Of a stretch of 64,000 nt of DNA, positions 1-8,202 are shown one piece after another. A program made the position numbers and the translations under genes. The notes beneath the pieces were generated by a model. It worked only from the letters and a program-made list of their open reading frames with translations. It did no database searches and was not told the DNA's origin. The stretch lies in NCBI GenBank assembly GCA_016711325.1, contig JADJTH010000011.1:1-64000 (forward strand), read 5' to 3'. Each line of letters opens with the position of its first letter. The first letter of the stretch is position 1. The DNA is from Nigerium sp. GTDB lineage: Bacteria; Actinomycetota; Actinomycetes; Propionibacteriales; Propionibacteriaceae.

Positions 1-158
1 CGCTCCTGCTTCTGGTGGCGCTGCTCAACTACCTTGCCGCGTCCGCATGGATCCTGAGGGATCACCCACTCATGCATGACGCGTCCCCCGCGCGGCGCAT
101 GGGCATGGTGCTGAGGCGGTCACGGGACCTGGCGCACGACCGGACGGACCGCTCATGA
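1..158 (+). CDS. C-terminal end of an unidentified membrane-associated protein (5' truncated by the window)
   Basis: The frame starting at base 3 is open from the window edge to a TGA at 156-158. It encodes a hydrophobic stretch (LLLLVALLNYLAASAWIL) followed by a basic tail rich in Arg and Asp. This looks like a last transmembrane helix plus a short cytoplasmic tail. Too little is present to name a family. The next small gene follows on the same strand after 27 nt, so the two may be co-transcribed. Confidence 0.5.
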   Translation, partial: LLLLVALLNYLAASAWILRDHPLMHDASPARRMGMVLRRSRDLAHDRTDRS

Positions 159-185
159 CCCGCACTGACCGAGACAGACCAATAG

Positions 186-404
186 ATGCGGCAAAAACGA
201 ACAGCGGTGACCGTTAACTCCTTCCGACGGGCAGTCACGCGCTGGGGATGGGCCGTCATCATCCTGGTCGCGGTCATCGCGAGCTTCATCGAACCAACCC
301 CCGAGCGGATGCGAATCATGTGGATCGTGATGATCGTGACGCTCGCCATCATGGCCATTCGCCTAGCTCGGGATGCGATCAAGAACAGGAAAAAGAAGGA
401 ATGA
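186..404 (+). CDS. small two-helix membrane protein, unknown function
   Basis: Encodes 72 residues. Two hydrophobic segments (about residues 21-35 and 44-60) are separated by a short polar loop, and the tail is strongly basic (KNRKKKE), which would place the C-terminus in the cytoplasm. There is no clear Shine-Dalgarno in front of the ATG and no family was recognised. It sits directly after a truncated membrane-protein gene on the same strand and ahead of a converging response-regulator gene. The frame is open and membrane-like, which favours a real gene, but the start is uncertain. Confidence 0.45.
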   Translation: MRQKRTAVTVNSFRRAVTRWGWAVIILVAVIASFIEPTPERMRIMWIVMIVTLAIMAIRLARDAIKNRKKKE

Positions 405-427
405 CGTCTGCCTGCGGTAGCCGCAGT

Positions 428-449
428 CGCCCAGGTAGCAGCCTGGGCG
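428..449. terminator. bidirectional hairpin between converging genes
   Basis: CGCCCAGG, a 6-nt loop TAGCAG, then CCTGGGCG: an 8-bp perfect stem, with further pairing outside it. It lies between the end of the small membrane protein gene (+) and the end of the response regulator (-). No long T-run follows. Confidence 0.55.
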
Positions 450-492
450 GTTGTGGCCGCACCGGGCGGCATCCCAGCGCTCCTGCTCGACG

Positions 493-1215
493 TTAGGGCG
501 AGTCGGCGCGCGCGTTCACCGTAGACTGACCCACCAGCCCGAGATCGTGCGCCCGCACCACGGCCTGCAGGCGCGTCGCGGCGTCCAGCTTGGCCATCAA
601 ACTCGCGGTGTACACCTTGATGCTGGACACCGACAAGCACAGTTCCTGCGCGATCTGGCGCGTGCTCAGCTCCGCGCACAGCAGGTCCAACACCTCGGAC
701 TCCCGCTCCTTGAGCGTGACTCGGGAAGCCTCGGTCACGTCACTCCCGTCCGCCGCGAACTCGCGGACTTCCGGCGCCCACACGAGGACGCCCCGGTGCA
801 CGGCGCGGATGGCGTCGGCGAACGTCTCGGGCGCGGTGTCCTTGAAGAGGAACCCGTTCACGCCGTCAGCCGCCGCCCGGCGCAGCACCGCTTCCTCAGC
901 CAGGCACGTCATCAACAACACCTTGACCCCGGGGTGCCGCTCTCGTATCACCGCGGCGGCCGCCAGGCCGTCCATGCCCGGCATCCTGACGTCGAGAACG
1001 ACGACGTCTGCCGCAGTCGTGGCCAACGCGTCGAGCATCGTGAACGCGTCCGCGTAAACGCCGACGATGGTGACGTCCGCGTCCAGTGCAACGTAGCGCG
1101 TGAGCGCATCGCGAGCGAGCGCGTCGTCGTCGACGATCATCACCCGCACCGTTCCGGGTGGCTGGGGGCCTCGCATCGTCGGGAGCGCGGCAGACGTCTG
1201 ATTGTCGGATGGCAC
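493..1215 (-). CDS. NarL/LuxR-family response regulator (orphan)
   Basis: 240 residues. The N-terminal receiver domain (about 23-140) has the acidic pocket IVDDD, the phospho-acceptor Asp in VVLDVRMPGMDG and the conserved Lys in FLFKD. A LuxR-type helix-turn-helix follows (about 168-228: TLKERESEVLDLL...STRQIAQELCLSVSSIKVY). It should be a phosphorylation-controlled transcription factor. No histidine kinase is adjacent in the window, so its partner is unknown. The GTG start is fixed by a near-perfect Shine-Dalgarno, AGGAGGTGA, about 6 nt upstream, one of the strongest ribosome sites in the window. The first 20 residues before the receiver domain are low-complexity. Confidence 0.85.
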   Translation of the reverse strand: MPSDNQTSAALPTMRGPQPPGTVRVMIVDDDALARDALTRYVALDADVTIVGVYADAFTMLDALATTAADVVVLDVRMPGMDGLAAAAVIRERHPGVKVLLMTCLAEEAVLRRAAADGVNGFLFKDTAPETFADAIRAVHRGVLVWAPEVREFAADGSDVTEASRVTLKERESEVLDLLCAELSTRQIAQELCLSVSSIKVYTASLMAKLDAATRLQAVVRAHDLGLVGQSTVNARADSP

Positions 1216-1387
1216 GACGAGTCACCTCCTGGGGGTGATAAGGACGCTACTACGACGCCTCGCCGAAGCCCATCGCAGCTGCTCGTCGCCGAGACGGCCG
1301 CCCAGTGACAGCGCCCGCCCGTCGGACCTACACGCGATCCGCCTACGATGGTTGCCGTTGCCCCACGACAAGGATCCGAGAAACTCC

Positions 1388-2338
1388 ATGACTTCATCGA
1401 ACGTGCCCACGCCTGCCAGCCCCTCGGCACCCGGATCGGACGATGTCACCCTCCCCGAGGAGCAGGGCGTCGGCGCCTGGCTGGTCCGCCTGCTGAAGGG
1501 CGTCGCGATCGGCGTCGGGTTCATCCTGCCCGGCCTGTCGGGCGGCGTCCTGGCGGTCATCTTCAAGATCTACGACCCGCTGATCCGGTTCCTGGCGAAC
1601 CCGTTCAGGAACTTCGTGACGCAGGTGCGCTACTTCTTCCCCGTTGGCATCGGCGGCCTCGTCGGCGTGGTGCTGTTCTCGATCGTCGTCTCGGCCGCGT
1701 TCGGCCGCTACGAGGCGGCGTTCGTCTGCTTGTTCATCGGGTTCGTGATCGGCACCTTCCCGTCGCTGTGGCGCCAGGCCGGCAAGCGCGGACGCCACGC
1801 CCAGCACCTCGTCATCCTCGCCGTGTCGGCGGCCGTCATCTTCGCGATCATGCTCGCCGGCGGCGGGCTCAACCTGCAGGTGCCCCCGTCGATCCCGGTG
1901 TGGCTCGGCTCGGGCGCGCTCATCGGCCTAGGCGTGATCGTGCCGGGCATGAGCCCGTCCAACTTCCTGATCTACTTCGGGCTGTACGACAAGATGGCCG
2001 CGGGCATCAAGGACTTCGATCCCGCGGTGTTCATCCCGCTCTTCCTCGGCCTGGGGCTGTGCGTCGTCCTGTTCGCCAAGGCCGCCGACTGGGCGTTCCA
2101 GCGGCACTACGCGGGCATGTACCACTTCATCCTCGGTATGGTGGTCGGCTCGTCGCTGGCCATCTTCCCGACCGTCGTCTTCACCTCCGAGGCCGTGGAG
2201 AAGGCGGAACTCGGCTGGGGCGCGTTCCTCGCGTTCTGCGCGGTGATGCTCGTCGCGGGCGTCGCGGCGTCGTGGGGGTTCAGCAAGATCGAGGACCGCT
2301 ACGCCGACCAGCGCGAGGCCATCGACGCCGGACGCTGA
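1388..2338 (+). CDS. DUF368 family membrane protein (PopT-type undecaprenyl-phosphate translocase)
   Basis: 316 residues with about eight hydrophobic segments and the DUF368 hallmark region GFILPGLSGGVLAVIFKIYDP near the N-terminus, repeated in related form as GVIVPGMSPSNFLIYFGLYD in the second half. DUF368 proteins (PopT) are known to recycle the lipid carrier undecaprenyl phosphate across the cytoplasmic membrane for cell-wall synthesis. ATG 1388 was chosen because the homologous region begins soon after it and AAGGA lies about 13 nt upstream; a longer frame extends upstream without support. The internal duplication fits the inverted-repeat fold expected of this family. Confidence 0.85.
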   Translation: MTSSNVPTPASPSAPGSDDVTLPEEQGVGAWLVRLLKGVAIGVGFILPGLSGGVLAVIFKIYDPLIRFLANPFRNFVTQVRYFFPVGIGGLVGVVLFSIVVSAAFGRYEAAFVCLFIGFVIGTFPSLWRQAGKRGRHAQHLVILAVSAAVIFAIMLAGGGLNLQVPPSIPVWLGSGALIGLGVIVPGMSPSNFLIYFGLYDKMAAGIKDFDPAVFIPLFLGLGLCVVLFAKAADWAFQRHYAGMYHFILGMVVGSSLAIFPTVVFTSEAVEKAELGWGAFLAFCAVMLVAGVAASWGFSKIEDRYADQREAIDAGR

Positions 2339-2406
2339 GCCGACGGCGGTTGCGCTCGATCAAGCTCTTGCCATGGTCTGCCGCGACGAGCCCGTCACGG
2401 GAATCG

Positions 2407-4497
2407 TCAGCGCTGCCCTTGCTGCTCATCCCGAGCCGGCGGCGCCTCAGGCGCTTCGTCGGCGTGCGGCCATTGGCGGCCGGCGGCGTCCGCGACCAGG
2501 GCCGTGTCCAGCATCCACACCGCACGGTTGAGCGAGCGGATGTCCACCCCTTCGACGCTGGCCAGCCTCGGCTCGGTCGACGGGACGACGACGTCGTGAA
2601 CCTGCGCGGCGACGCGCGACGCGATCGCATCCAGGCGTGAGGTCAGGCCGGCGCTCAGCATCTCGGGTCGCTCCCCGCGCTGGGACAGCTCCACCGCGAA
2701 CCGCTCGTGCTCGTCGATGACCTCGGGGTCCTCAGACAGCAGCATGGTCGACGTCGAGCGCAACAGACGGACGCCGCGTGTCACATCGCCGCCGAACTCG
2801 GCCACCGCCGCACGCAGGATCTCGTTGTCGCCCTTGGTCGCCTGTTCCGCGAGCAGGATCAGGTGCGCCGCCATCAGGCGTTCCTGCCCGCGCTGACGCC
2901 GGGCGTGAGCGGACGGCATCGTGTTCGGGTCGGCATTGCTGAGGGTGGCCGCCTCCAGCCCGGCCTCCTCCGCATCCTCGAACGAGTCACGCAGCGGCAG
3001 CGAGCGGATCGCCAGTGTCGCCGCCAGCACCACGACGCCCACGAACGGCAGCATCAGGTACACGGCGTGCATGGCATCCGCGAGCGCGAGCTTGAGCACC
3101 AGCGACACCGCCTCGGGCAGCGCGACGAGGGCGTCGTGGTTGAGGACGACGTTCGGGTCGAGTCCCTCGGGCGGCATCTGCTGTCGCGCCTCGGGTGTGA
3201 GACGCCAGTTGATCCCCTGCACCAGGTGCGAGGTCATCAGCGTGCCCGCGACCGCCGTCGCGAGCGTGTTGGCCGTGTTGCGGAAGAACTGCAGGGACGC
3301 CGTCGCCGGCCCCAGGTCGCGGCGCTGCACCGCGTTCTGGACGACGAGCGTGTAGAGCTGGAACGTCATGCCGGCGCCCAACCCGAACAACAGCGTGTAG
3401 AGGGCCAGCTCGATCGGCGACGAGCGGTGATCGAGGCGGGCCATCAGCATCGAGGCGATGATCACGACGGCGGCACCGCCCACCATGAAGGACTTGTACC
3501 GGCCGGTGCGGGTGACCAGATTGCCCACGACGATGCCCATGAAGAACAGCGCCACGTTCATCGGGATGAGGATCATGCCCGACTGCGTCGCCGTCATCCC
3601 GAGCACACCCTGGGCATACACGGGCGTATAGATGATCAGCACCATCAGCGTCGCGTTCATCAGGCACGCGGCAATGACCGACCACGTGAAGACCGAGTTG
3701 CCGAACAGGTGCATCGGCACGATCGGCTCGGCCGCCCGGCGCTCGAACCCCACGAACGCCGCGATGCCCACCACGCCGACGGCCAGAAGAGCGACGACGA
3801 GCGGGTCGGTCCAGCCCATGCCGGGACCGAAGCTGATGCCGAGCAGGGCCGCGGTGACGCCGATGGTCATCGTCACGATGCCGCCGTGGTCGATCCTGCG
3901 CGGGATGTCGAGCTCGGGCACGTGCATGAACCGCACGATCAGGAACAGCGCCGCCAGGCCGACGGGCAGGTTGATGTAGAACAGGACGCGCCAGGTGAAG
4001 GCGTCCGTGATGAAGCCCCCGATCAGCGGGCCGGCCACCTGCGACGCGCCCATCAGTGCGCCCATGTAGCCGGCGTAGCGGCCGCGCTGGCGCGGCGGGA
4101 TCACGTCGCCGAGAATCGTCTGCGACAACGCCATGATCACGCCCATGCCCATGCCCTGGATGGCGCGGGACACGATCAGCCACACGAAGCTCTGCGCGAC
4201 GCCCGACAGCATCGACCCGCCCATGAAGACGACGAGCGCGATCACGTAGAACCGCTTGCGGCCGAACATGTCGGCGAGCTTGCCGCTGATGGGCGTGATG
4301 ACGGCCGAGGTCAGCATCACGATCGTGGACAGCCACGCGTAGAACTGGACGCCGCCCAGGTCGGAGACGATGCGCGGGATCGCCGGGCTGACGATGGTCT
4401 GGCTGATGGACGCCGTGAACATGCCCACCATCAGGCCGTAGTAGATCCACCGCACCTTCGCGAACTCGAAAGGCGCGGGGACGGCCGGGGTTGTCAC
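2407..4497 (-). CDS. MFS drug:H+ antiporter, DHA2 (EmrB/QacA) type, with long cytoplasmic C-terminal extension
   Basis: 696 residues. About 14 transmembrane helices span residues 15-525. Motif A is visible as GKLADMFGRKRFY and motif C-like residues occur in GPLIGGFITDAFTWR. The family exports drugs or metabolites in exchange for protons. After the last helix there is an extra soluble tail of about 170 residues, mostly helical (RQRGQERLMAAHLILLAEQ...), ending in an acidic, low-complexity stretch; usual DHA2 proteins stop at 480-530 residues. The GTG start lies 6 nt after the lemA stop, so the two are probably one transcript. The tail has no family I recognise. Confidence 0.85.
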   Translation of the reverse strand: MTTPAVPAPFEFAKVRWIYYGLMVGMFTASISQTIVSPAIPRIVSDLGGVQFYAWLSTIVMLTSAVITPISGKLADMFGRKRFYVIALVVFMGGSMLSGVAQSFVWLIVSRAIQGMGMGVIMALSQTILGDVIPPRQRGRYAGYMGALMGASQVAGPLIGGFITDAFTWRVLFYINLPVGLAALFLIVRFMHVPELDIPRRIDHGGIVTMTIGVTAALLGISFGPGMGWTDPLVVALLAVGVVGIAAFVGFERRAAEPIVPMHLFGNSVFTWSVIAACLMNATLMVLIIYTPVYAQGVLGMTATQSGMILIPMNVALFFMGIVVGNLVTRTGRYKSFMVGGAAVVIIASMLMARLDHRSSPIELALYTLLFGLGAGMTFQLYTLVVQNAVQRRDLGPATASLQFFRNTANTLATAVAGTLMTSHLVQGINWRLTPEARQQMPPEGLDPNVVLNHDALVALPEAVSLVLKLALADAMHAVYLMLPFVGVVVLAATLAIRSLPLRDSFEDAEEAGLEAATLSNADPNTMPSAHARRQRGQERLMAAHLILLAEQATKGDNEILRAAVAEFGGDVTRGVRLLRSTSTMLLSEDPEVIDEHERFAVELSQRGERPEMLSAGLTSRLDAIASRVAAQVHDVVVPSTEPRLASVEGVDIRSLNRAVWMLDTALVADAAGRQWPHADEAPEAPPARDEQQGQR

Positions 4498-4503
4498 TCC
4501 AGA

Positions 4504-5277
4504 TCAGCCCTGGGAGTCGTAGTTCGGCGGGCGGTAGGGCTGCTGCTGAGGCGCGGGCTGGGCCTGCGGCTGCGGGGTTGCCGGCCCCTGGTAGGGCGCC
4601 TGTCGCGGAGGCTGCGGCGCCGGAAGCGCACCGGGCTGCGTGCCGCCCACCGCCGGGGCGCCGGGGGTGTCGCCGCGGTAGCTGATCTCGCCGAAGTTCA
4701 CCTCGGGCGCGCGGCGCACTTCGGCGTCGTTGACCTCGAAGTACGTCGCCTTCTCGAACTTGAACATGTTGGCGATGATGGCGGCCGGCACCGACTCGAC
4801 GCGCGTGTTGTAGTTGCGCACGTTCGCGTTGTAGTAGCGGCGCCCGGCCGCGATGCGGTCTTCGGTCTCGGCGAGCTGACGCTGAAGCTCGAGGAAGTTC
4901 TGGTTGGAGCGCAGCTCGGGATAGGCCTCGACGCTCACCATCAGGCCACGGACGGCGCTGGTGAGCTGTTCCTCCACCGCGGCGCGCTCGGCCGACGGGA
5001 CGCCGCCCCGCTCGGCGCCGGCCAACTGCTGCGCCTGCGAGCGCAGCCGGACGATGCCTTCGAGCGTGTTGCGCTCGTGCGCCGCGAACGCGCGCACCGT
5101 CTCGAGCAGGTTCGGGATCAGCTCGTAGCGCCGGTTCAGCTCGACATCGACCTGACGCCACGACTCTTGGATCAGGTTGCGTTGCTTGACGAACCCGTTG
5201 TACGCGCCGATCGCCCACACGGCGCCGCCGACGGCGACCAACAGGATGACAACGAGGATGATCAACAGGAACTCCAT
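4504..5277 (-). CDS. lemA: LemA family protein
   Basis: 257 residues: one N-terminal membrane helix (about 3-22), then the LemA helical core with the signature YNGFVKQRNLIQESWRQVDV and RRYELIPNLLETVR, and a Pro/Gln-rich low-complexity tail of about 60 residues. LemA proteins are membrane-anchored helical bundles of uncertain role. ATG 5277 is supported by a -10 box TAGGGT (5285-5290) 7 nt upstream, implying a leaderless mRNA; a longer frame to 5361 would run through that promoter. The MFS exporter follows after 6 nt. Confidence 0.9.
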   Translation of the reverse strand: MEFLLIILVVILLVAVGGAVWAIGAYNGFVKQRNLIQESWRQVDVELNRRYELIPNLLETVRAFAAHERNTLEGIVRLRSQAQQLAGAERGGVPSAERAAVEEQLTSAVRGLMVSVEAYPELRSNQNFLELQRQLAETEDRIAAGRRYYNANVRNYNTRVESVPAAIIANMFKFEKATYFEVNDAEVRRAPEVNFGEISYRGDTPGAPAVGGTQPGALPAPQPPRQAPYQGPATPQPQAQPAPQQQPYRPPNYDSQG

Positions 5278-5376
5278 GTCGGTCACCCTAGACCCTCGCC
5301 CCGACAGAATCACGGGGGTCGTCCGCCCTCCGTCGCCGCGAGAACCTGGCGTCGCCCGCAACCAGATCTCGCCGGG

Positions 5377-5919
5377 CTATCCCAGCGCGAGATCGGTCAG
5401 GTCGACGGCGTAGCGATAGGGCAGGCCCGCGGCCTCGATGAGTTCCCGGACGCCGGTGTTGCGGTCCACGATCGTCACGACGCCGACGACGTCACCGCCG
5501 GCCGACCGAACCGCCTCGACGGCCTGCATGACCGAGCCGCCGGTGGTGGAGGTGTCCTCGACGACGAGCACGCGGCGTCCGGCGACCTCGGTGCCCTCGA
5601 TCTGGCGCTGCAGTCCGTGCGCCTTGCTGGCCTTGCGGACGACGAAGGCGTCGAGGCGTTCGCCCGCCGACGCGGCGGCATGCAGCATGGCGACGGCGAC
5701 GGGATCGGCGCCGAGCGTGAGCCCGCCGACGGCGTCGAAGTCCCAGTCGGCGACCAGCGCGCGCATCACGCGACCGACCACCGGCGCCGCGGCCCCATCG
5801 AGCGTGACGCGGCGCAGGTCGATGTAGTAGTCGGCCTCGCGCCCCGATGCGAGGGTCACCCTGCCGTGAACCACGGCGAGGTCGAGGATGTGGGCGATGA
5901 GCTGCTCGCGGTCGGACAT
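5377..5919 (-). CDS. pyrE: orotate phosphoribosyltransferase
   Basis: 180 residues, the usual length. It converts orotate and PRPP to orotidine 5'-phosphate in pyrimidine synthesis. The PRPP-binding motif VLVVEDTSTTGGS (about 112-124), the flexible-loop Lys pair in VVRKASKAHG and the substrate-site SGREADYYIDLR near residue 25-35 are present. The start is fixed by a -10 box TAGGCT (5927-5932) 7 nt upstream, so the transcript is probably leaderless. It is not grouped with other pyr genes here. Confidence 0.93.
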   Translation of the reverse strand: MSDREQLIAHILDLAVVHGRVTLASGREADYYIDLRRVTLDGAAAPVVGRVMRALVADWDFDAVGGLTLGADPVAVAMLHAAASAGERLDAFVVRKASKAHGLQRQIEGTEVAGRRVLVVEDTSTTGGSVMQAVEAVRSAGGDVVGVVTIVDRNTGVRELIEAAGLPYRYAVDLTDLALG

Positions 5920-5977
5920 GGTGGTGAGCCTAGTGCCCTGTCGCGCCTCAATCGTGGGATCCGGCGGCGCCCGGGCC

Positions 5978-6634
5978 TCACTTCGCCTGGGTGTTCACGA
6001 GCGTGCCGAAGGCGATCGTGCGCCGGGGCGAGCGGAAGAGGTCGCCGCCCGTGGTCAGGGTGACGAGCGCCTCGACCGGCTTCGTCTCGGGACGCCCCGG
6101 CACCGGCTGAATCACCCAGGTGTCGGTGTCGAGGACCGTCGTCTCGCCGGGGTCGTGGGTGAGCGCGTACGTGTAGATCGCCGCACGCGTCTCGACGACG
6201 ATCGCGTCGCCCACCTCGAGTTCCTTCATCCGCGAGAACGGGTCGCCGCGGCCGCCGTGGCCCGCGACCGCGAAGTTGCCGACTCCGCCCGGTGCCGCCG
6301 TGTCGTCGTACCACCCCACTCCCTCGCCCAAGGCACCCGGGTCGGTTCCGGCGAGCACGGGCTGCTCGAAGCCGTCGCCGAATGCCGGGATGCGCAGCAG
6401 CGCGACCGCCTCGCCCGGGCGCGGGCGCCCCTCGCCGGCGGGGGCCCGCCACTGCTGTCGCAGATCGGACGCCCGCGCCGCGGCCACGGCCGGATCGACG
6501 ATCGGGCTTCGGAACAGATCCCACGCCGACCAGGTGAGCCCGGCCACCCCGAGGAGCAGGAACAGCACGCCCGCGACCAGCAGGCCGCGCCGGCGCGGGC
6601 GCACCGCCCGGCGGGGTGCGGTCTCGGCGGTCAC
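5978..6634 (-). CDS. class E-like sortase with catalytic Cys replaced by Gly
   Basis: 218 residues. A basic N-terminus and one membrane helix (about 15-36) precede a sortase beta-barrel. The catalytic His is present in NFAVAGHGG and the Arg in SPRRTIAFG. The strand that normally reads TLTTC reads TLTTGGDLF here (GGC instead of TGC), so the nucleophile is missing and transpeptidation should be impossible as written. It may be a pseudo-enzyme, an inactivated gene, or a base error. The GTG start at 6634 was chosen because the membrane helix begins soon after and a -10-like CATACT (6642-6647) lies 7 nt upstream. A methyltransferase-like gene precedes it by 44 nt on the same strand. Confidence 0.8.
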   Translation of the reverse strand: MTAETAPRRAVRPRRRGLLVAGVLFLLLGVAGLTWSAWDLFRSPIVDPAVAAARASDLRQQWRAPAGEGRPRPGEAVALLRIPAFGDGFEQPVLAGTDPGALGEGVGWYDDTAAPGGVGNFAVAGHGGRGDPFSRMKELEVGDAIVVETRAAIYTYALTHDPGETTVLDTDTWVIQPVPGRPETKPVEALVTLTTGGDLFRSPRRTIAFGTLVNTQAK

Positions 6635-6678
6635 GGGCGCCAGTATGCCAGCGGACGCCTCGGGCGTAGCGCCCGCGC

Positions 6679-7494
6679 TCAGGAGAACCAGGTTCCCCGG
6701 CGCGGAATCGGCGAGCACTGCTCCTCGCCGTCCGAGAACGGCGCTGCCCCGCCGCTCCAGTCGGCGACCTCGCGTCCGGCGAGCACCCGGTAGGCGAAGG
6801 TCGCGCGGGTGGCGAGCCGCGACAGGGCCGTCGTGGGCAGTGCGGCGTCCGAGGCGACGACGACCAGGTTGCCGAAGCGGCGTCCCTTCCACACCGCCGT
6901 CTCGGCGCTCACGATCAGGTGCCGGTGCACGGTCCGGACGCCGGCGACGAACCGGCGCGACCAGGCGAACGGCGCACGGTCGGTGACGTTGGCGGCCAGC
7001 AGTGCGCCCGGACGCCGCTTCGCGGCGACCTCCGCGAAGAACTCCGCGGTCGCGAGGGATGCCGGCACGCGCGGGCCGTCGAAGGCGTCCAGGACGAGGG
7101 CGTCGACATAGCCCGGGGGCATCGCGGCGACGCCGGCTCGGCCGTCGACGGCGCGTACCTTGATCCCCGAGTGTCGCGGCAGCGGCATCAGGCGCCGGAC
7201 GTCGTCGATGAGGTCGGCGTCCGGCTCGCAGACGATCTGGGCCGTTCCCGGACGCCGCGCGGCCACGTAGCGCGGGATGGTCAGCCCTCCCCCACCCAGA
7301 TGCACGATCCGGACCCGTTCGTCCGGATCACGGGCGAGGACGGTGGCGTCGAGGGCTTCGCACACGCGCTGGACGTACTCGAACTCCAGCCGGAGCGGAT
7401 CACGCGGATCGACCCACGACTGGGCCGTGTCGCCCGCCATCACCCGGAAGGCGCCGGGATGGAACGGATCGGCCTCCACCCGCGCGCCGGTCAC
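6679..7494 (-). CDS. spermidine synthase-like (aminopropyltransferase-fold) protein
   Basis: 271 residues with a Rossmann-type SAM-binding core: motif I VRIVHLGGGGLTIPRY, acidic residue in IVCEPDADLI, and DALVLDAFDGPRVP, matching the spermidine-synthase-like methyltransferases common in actinobacteria. It lacks a separate N-terminal beta-domain typical of true spermidine synthases, so the substrate cannot be assigned. GTG 7494 starts 1 nt after the MarR stop codon, so it is probably translated from the marR transcript. Confidence 0.7.
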   Translation of the reverse strand: MTGARVEADPFHPGAFRVMAGDTAQSWVDPRDPLRLEFEYVQRVCEALDATVLARDPDERVRIVHLGGGGLTIPRYVAARRPGTAQIVCEPDADLIDDVRRLMPLPRHSGIKVRAVDGRAGVAAMPPGYVDALVLDAFDGPRVPASLATAEFFAEVAAKRRPGALLAANVTDRAPFAWSRRFVAGVRTVHRHLIVSAETAVWKGRRFGNLVVVASDAALPTTALSRLATRATFAYRVLAGREVADWSGGAAPFSDGEEQCSPIPRRGTWFS

Positions 7495-7495
7495 G

Positions 7496-8083
7496 TCACT
7501 CCCGCCCGGGCCGCGGCCATGCGTCGGCAAGGCGTCCGAGCAGGACGGCGAGCTGCTCGCGCTCGGCCGGCGTGAATCCGGCGAGGGCCTGCTCGACGGC
7601 CGCGGCCCGCTCGCCGCGGGCGCGCGCGACGAGCGCGCGCCCCTCGGCGGTGAGCACCACCTGCGTGCGGCGGGCGTCGGTCGGGTCGGCCTCACGCCGG
7701 ACGTGTCCCGCCTCGACGGCCGCCTGCACCAGGCGGCTCGCGCGAGGCTGGTCGACGCCCATGGACGCCGCGAGCTCGCTCACGCTGGGCGGCGCGGACG
7801 CCGCGGCGAGTACGTCGAGCAGCCGGAACCGGGCGGCCATCCGGCCGAGCGGGCCGCCGTCGCGCCAGGGTCCTCGCCAGCCGGGTCCGGCATGAGGCCC
7901 GGGCCCGGCATGGAGGCCGGGATCGCCGTGCGGGAAGGGGTGCGGGCCCTCGTGTCCGGGCTCGCCGAACCGAGGGCGTCCGTGGTGGCGCCCGCGGCCC
8001 TCGCCGGGGCCGCCGGTCCGGGGACCGCGGAGGCGTCCGAGCGCGGCGGCGATGCGCTCGGACGGGGACTCTGACTCGTTCAC
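7496..8083 (-). CDS. MarR-family regulator with His/Gly/Pro-rich insert
   Basis: 195 residues. The C-terminal half (about 85-190) is a winged helix of MarR type: LLDVLAAASAPPSVSELAA, GVDQPRASRLVQAAVEAG, and the wing DPTDARRTQVVLT. Before it lies an unusual stretch of about 55 residues rich in His, Gly and Pro (GRHHGRPRFGEPGHEGPHP), which could bind metal. GTG 8083 is supported by a -10 TATCCT (8090-8095) 6 nt upstream, implying a leaderless mRNA. It is divergent from another His-rich gene, and two perfect inverted repeats lie between them, so it probably controls both. The methyltransferase-like gene follows 1 nt downstream. Confidence 0.8.
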   Translation of the reverse strand: MNESESPSERIAAALGRLRGPRTGGPGEGRGRHHGRPRFGEPGHEGPHPFPHGDPGLHAGPGPHAGPGWRGPWRDGGPLGRMAARFRLLDVLAAASAPPSVSELAASMGVDQPRASRLVQAAVEAGHVRREADPTDARRTQVVLTAEGRALVARARGERAAAVEQALAGFTPAEREQLAVLLGRLADAWPRPGRE

Positions 8084-8104
8084 GGCCCCAGGATACATGC
8101 CACT

Positions 8105-8128
8105 TGACATGTGTCGCGCTCCATGTCA
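8105..8128. promoter_or_regulatory. inverted-repeat operator candidate 1 (MarR-type)
   Basis: TGACATG, 10 nt, CATGTCA: a perfect 7-bp inverted repeat, half-site centres 17 nt apart. It overlaps the region just upstream of the MarR -10 box, a position that would allow autorepression. Confidence 0.6.
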
Positions 8129-8136
8129 TTCTACAT

Positions 8137-8158
8137 ATGCATGCTTCATAACATGCAT
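8137..8158. promoter_or_regulatory. inverted-repeat operator candidate 2 (MarR-type)
   Basis: ATGCATG, 8 nt, CATGCAT: a second perfect 7-bp inverted repeat in the same divergent intergenic region, 45-66 nt upstream of the His-rich gene. AT-rich compared with its surroundings. Confidence 0.55.
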
Positions 8159-8202
8159 CGCACCGCTCGGTGCGACACCGACCTTCACGAGGAGCAACCA
8201 CC

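Noticed and set aside
2707..6063. Very long open frame on the plus strand (over 1100 codons) opposite the MFS exporter, lemA and pyrE
   Set aside because: It is Arg/His/Asp-rich low-complexity sequence typical of antisense frames in high-GC DNA; the minus-strand genes have clear family motifs, so this is a shadow.
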